Positions 37,561 to 37,907 of a DNA stretch of 37,907 nucleotides are shown here, piece after piece. Location of the stretch: assembly GCA_018263115.1 (NCBI GenBank), contig JADFDC010000022.1, forward strand, positions 1-37,907. The letters run 5' to 3'. Position numbers and translations under genes: made by a program. Numbering within the stretch: the first letter of the stretch is position 1; each line of letters opens with the position of its first letter. Origin of the DNA: Thiobacillus sp. (GTDB lineage: Bacteria > Pseudomonadota > Gammaproteobacteria > Burkholderiales > Thiobacillaceae). The notes under the pieces are model-generated. The model was not told the origin of the DNA, ran no database searches, and was given only the letters and a program-made list of their open reading frames with translations.

Positions 37561-37907
37561 TGGTGGAGCCGGCGGGAATCGAACCCGCGTCCGCAAGCCC
37601 TCTACAGGCAGTTCTACATACTTAGTCCGGTGAATTGGTTTTAACCTGCATCACGCCCGCCGAACAGGCTTGATGCCAGCGAGTTGCCTTGGATTTAATC
37701 CTGTTCAAAGCAACCCTGAACAGGACGATCATACTGAGATTACCCTGCTGTTAGTTGCCTAACCCACCCCGTATGCTGGCTGGTGCAGGGTCTGGCGCAA
37801 TTAAGCGGCCAGAGCGTAAGTTTCGTCGTTTGCGTTTAAACGATTTCAGTTGGATTTACGAGGTGCTCTGACCCTCGGTATGCCCTACGCTGCTTTGCGA
37901 CCCACGT
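37561..37907 (-). ncRNA. ssrA: Transfer-messenger RNA, 5' end outside window
   Basis: The minus strand ends with the alanyl acceptor and T-arm half, GCGGACGCGGGTTCGATTCC then the encoded CCACCA at 37561-37566. The mRNA-like segment carries the tag ORF, and the plus strand just before base 37907 is the complement of GGGTCGCAAAGCAGC. tmRNA rescues stalled ribosomes and tags the peptide for degradation. About 20 bases of the 5' end are missing because the window stops. It is the one-piece form. Confidence 0.93.
37801..37833 (-). other. tmRNA tag peptide ORF (ANDETYALAA)
   Basis: Reading the minus strand from 37833 gives GCA AAC GAC GAA ACT TAC, then GCT CTG GCC GCT TAA, which is ANDETYALAA and stop. 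The resume codon is GCA (Ala) and the end LAA is the ClpXP recognition tail. This tag is the usual betaproteobacterial form. Confidence 0.95.

Noticed and set aside
37360-37596. A 78-residue open frame over the hairpin array and tmRNA end on the minus strand
   Set aside because: It includes the tmRNA 3' end translated as protein (MRTRVRFPPAPP), a pattern typical of spurious ORFs next to tRNA-like genes.

Overview
The window reads as a contiguous piece of chromosome from a betaproteobacterium, most likely of the order Nitrosomonadales (Gallionella, Sulfuricella or Thiobacillus-like). This rests on gene order (thrS-infC-rpmI-rplT-pheST-ihfA-merR-tRNA-Pro; surE-pcm-nlpD-rpoS; an alaA-like aminotransferase followed by hom and thrC), on EF-P with Arg32 next to earP, and on a tmRNA tag reading ANDETYALAA. 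The genus is an inference from synteny and protein character, not a database result. Coding is dense and GC-rich except near the right end. No stretch longer than about 300 bases lacks a gene or RNA.

Layout: 1-5.6 kb is a translation block: the thrS end, infC from a rare ATC codon, the ribosomal protein genes L35 and L20 behind a highly structured leader, both subunits of Phe-tRNA synthetase, IHF alpha, a MerR-type regulator and tRNA-Pro(GGG). From 5.9 to 10.7 kb lies a stress block, surE-pcm-nlpD-rpoS. Each start there overlaps the previous stop by 4 nt. It is followed by a histone-deacetylase-family enzyme and a HAD nucleotidase. From 10.7 to 15.8 kb are a small DUF498 protein facing left, then an alaA-like gene, hom, thrC and a uracil-DNA-glycosylase-like gene. 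From 15.8 to 19 kb are a glutathione-transferase-like gene, msrA, a membrane hydrolase gene and an OlsB-like acyltransferase. From 19 to 23.75 kb, five leftward genes for RNA and protein maintenance follow: rluE-nudJ-mnmA and glnS-hslO. From 23.8 to 27.7 kb are icd, a cold-shock gene, a psiF-like gene and earP-efp. From 27.7 to 35.6 kb are a YihY membrane protein fused to a cyclic-nucleotide-binding domain, a divergent egtB/egtD pair with a large palindrome between them, a YhiN-type flavoprotein, a PAS-GAF hybrid histidine kinase with REC and HPt domains, and a membrane-anchored SRPBCC protein.

The last 2.2 kb is accessory in character. It holds an Xre/MbcA/ParS-type antitoxin with a RES-domain toxin, driven by a promoter whose spacer is filled by a perfect 20-bp palindrome. 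Next come an AT-richer HEPN-like gene, a tandem run of five perfect hairpins, and ssrA (tmRNA) on the minus strand, whose 5' end runs off the window. The 3' end of ssrA is a classic island integration site, so this looks like a small island or its remnant.

The most interesting signals are the hairpin array beside ssrA, the egtB/egtD operator-like palindrome, the palindrome inside the toxin-antitoxin promoter, and the YihY-cNMP-binding fusion. None can be called a new system from sequence alone.
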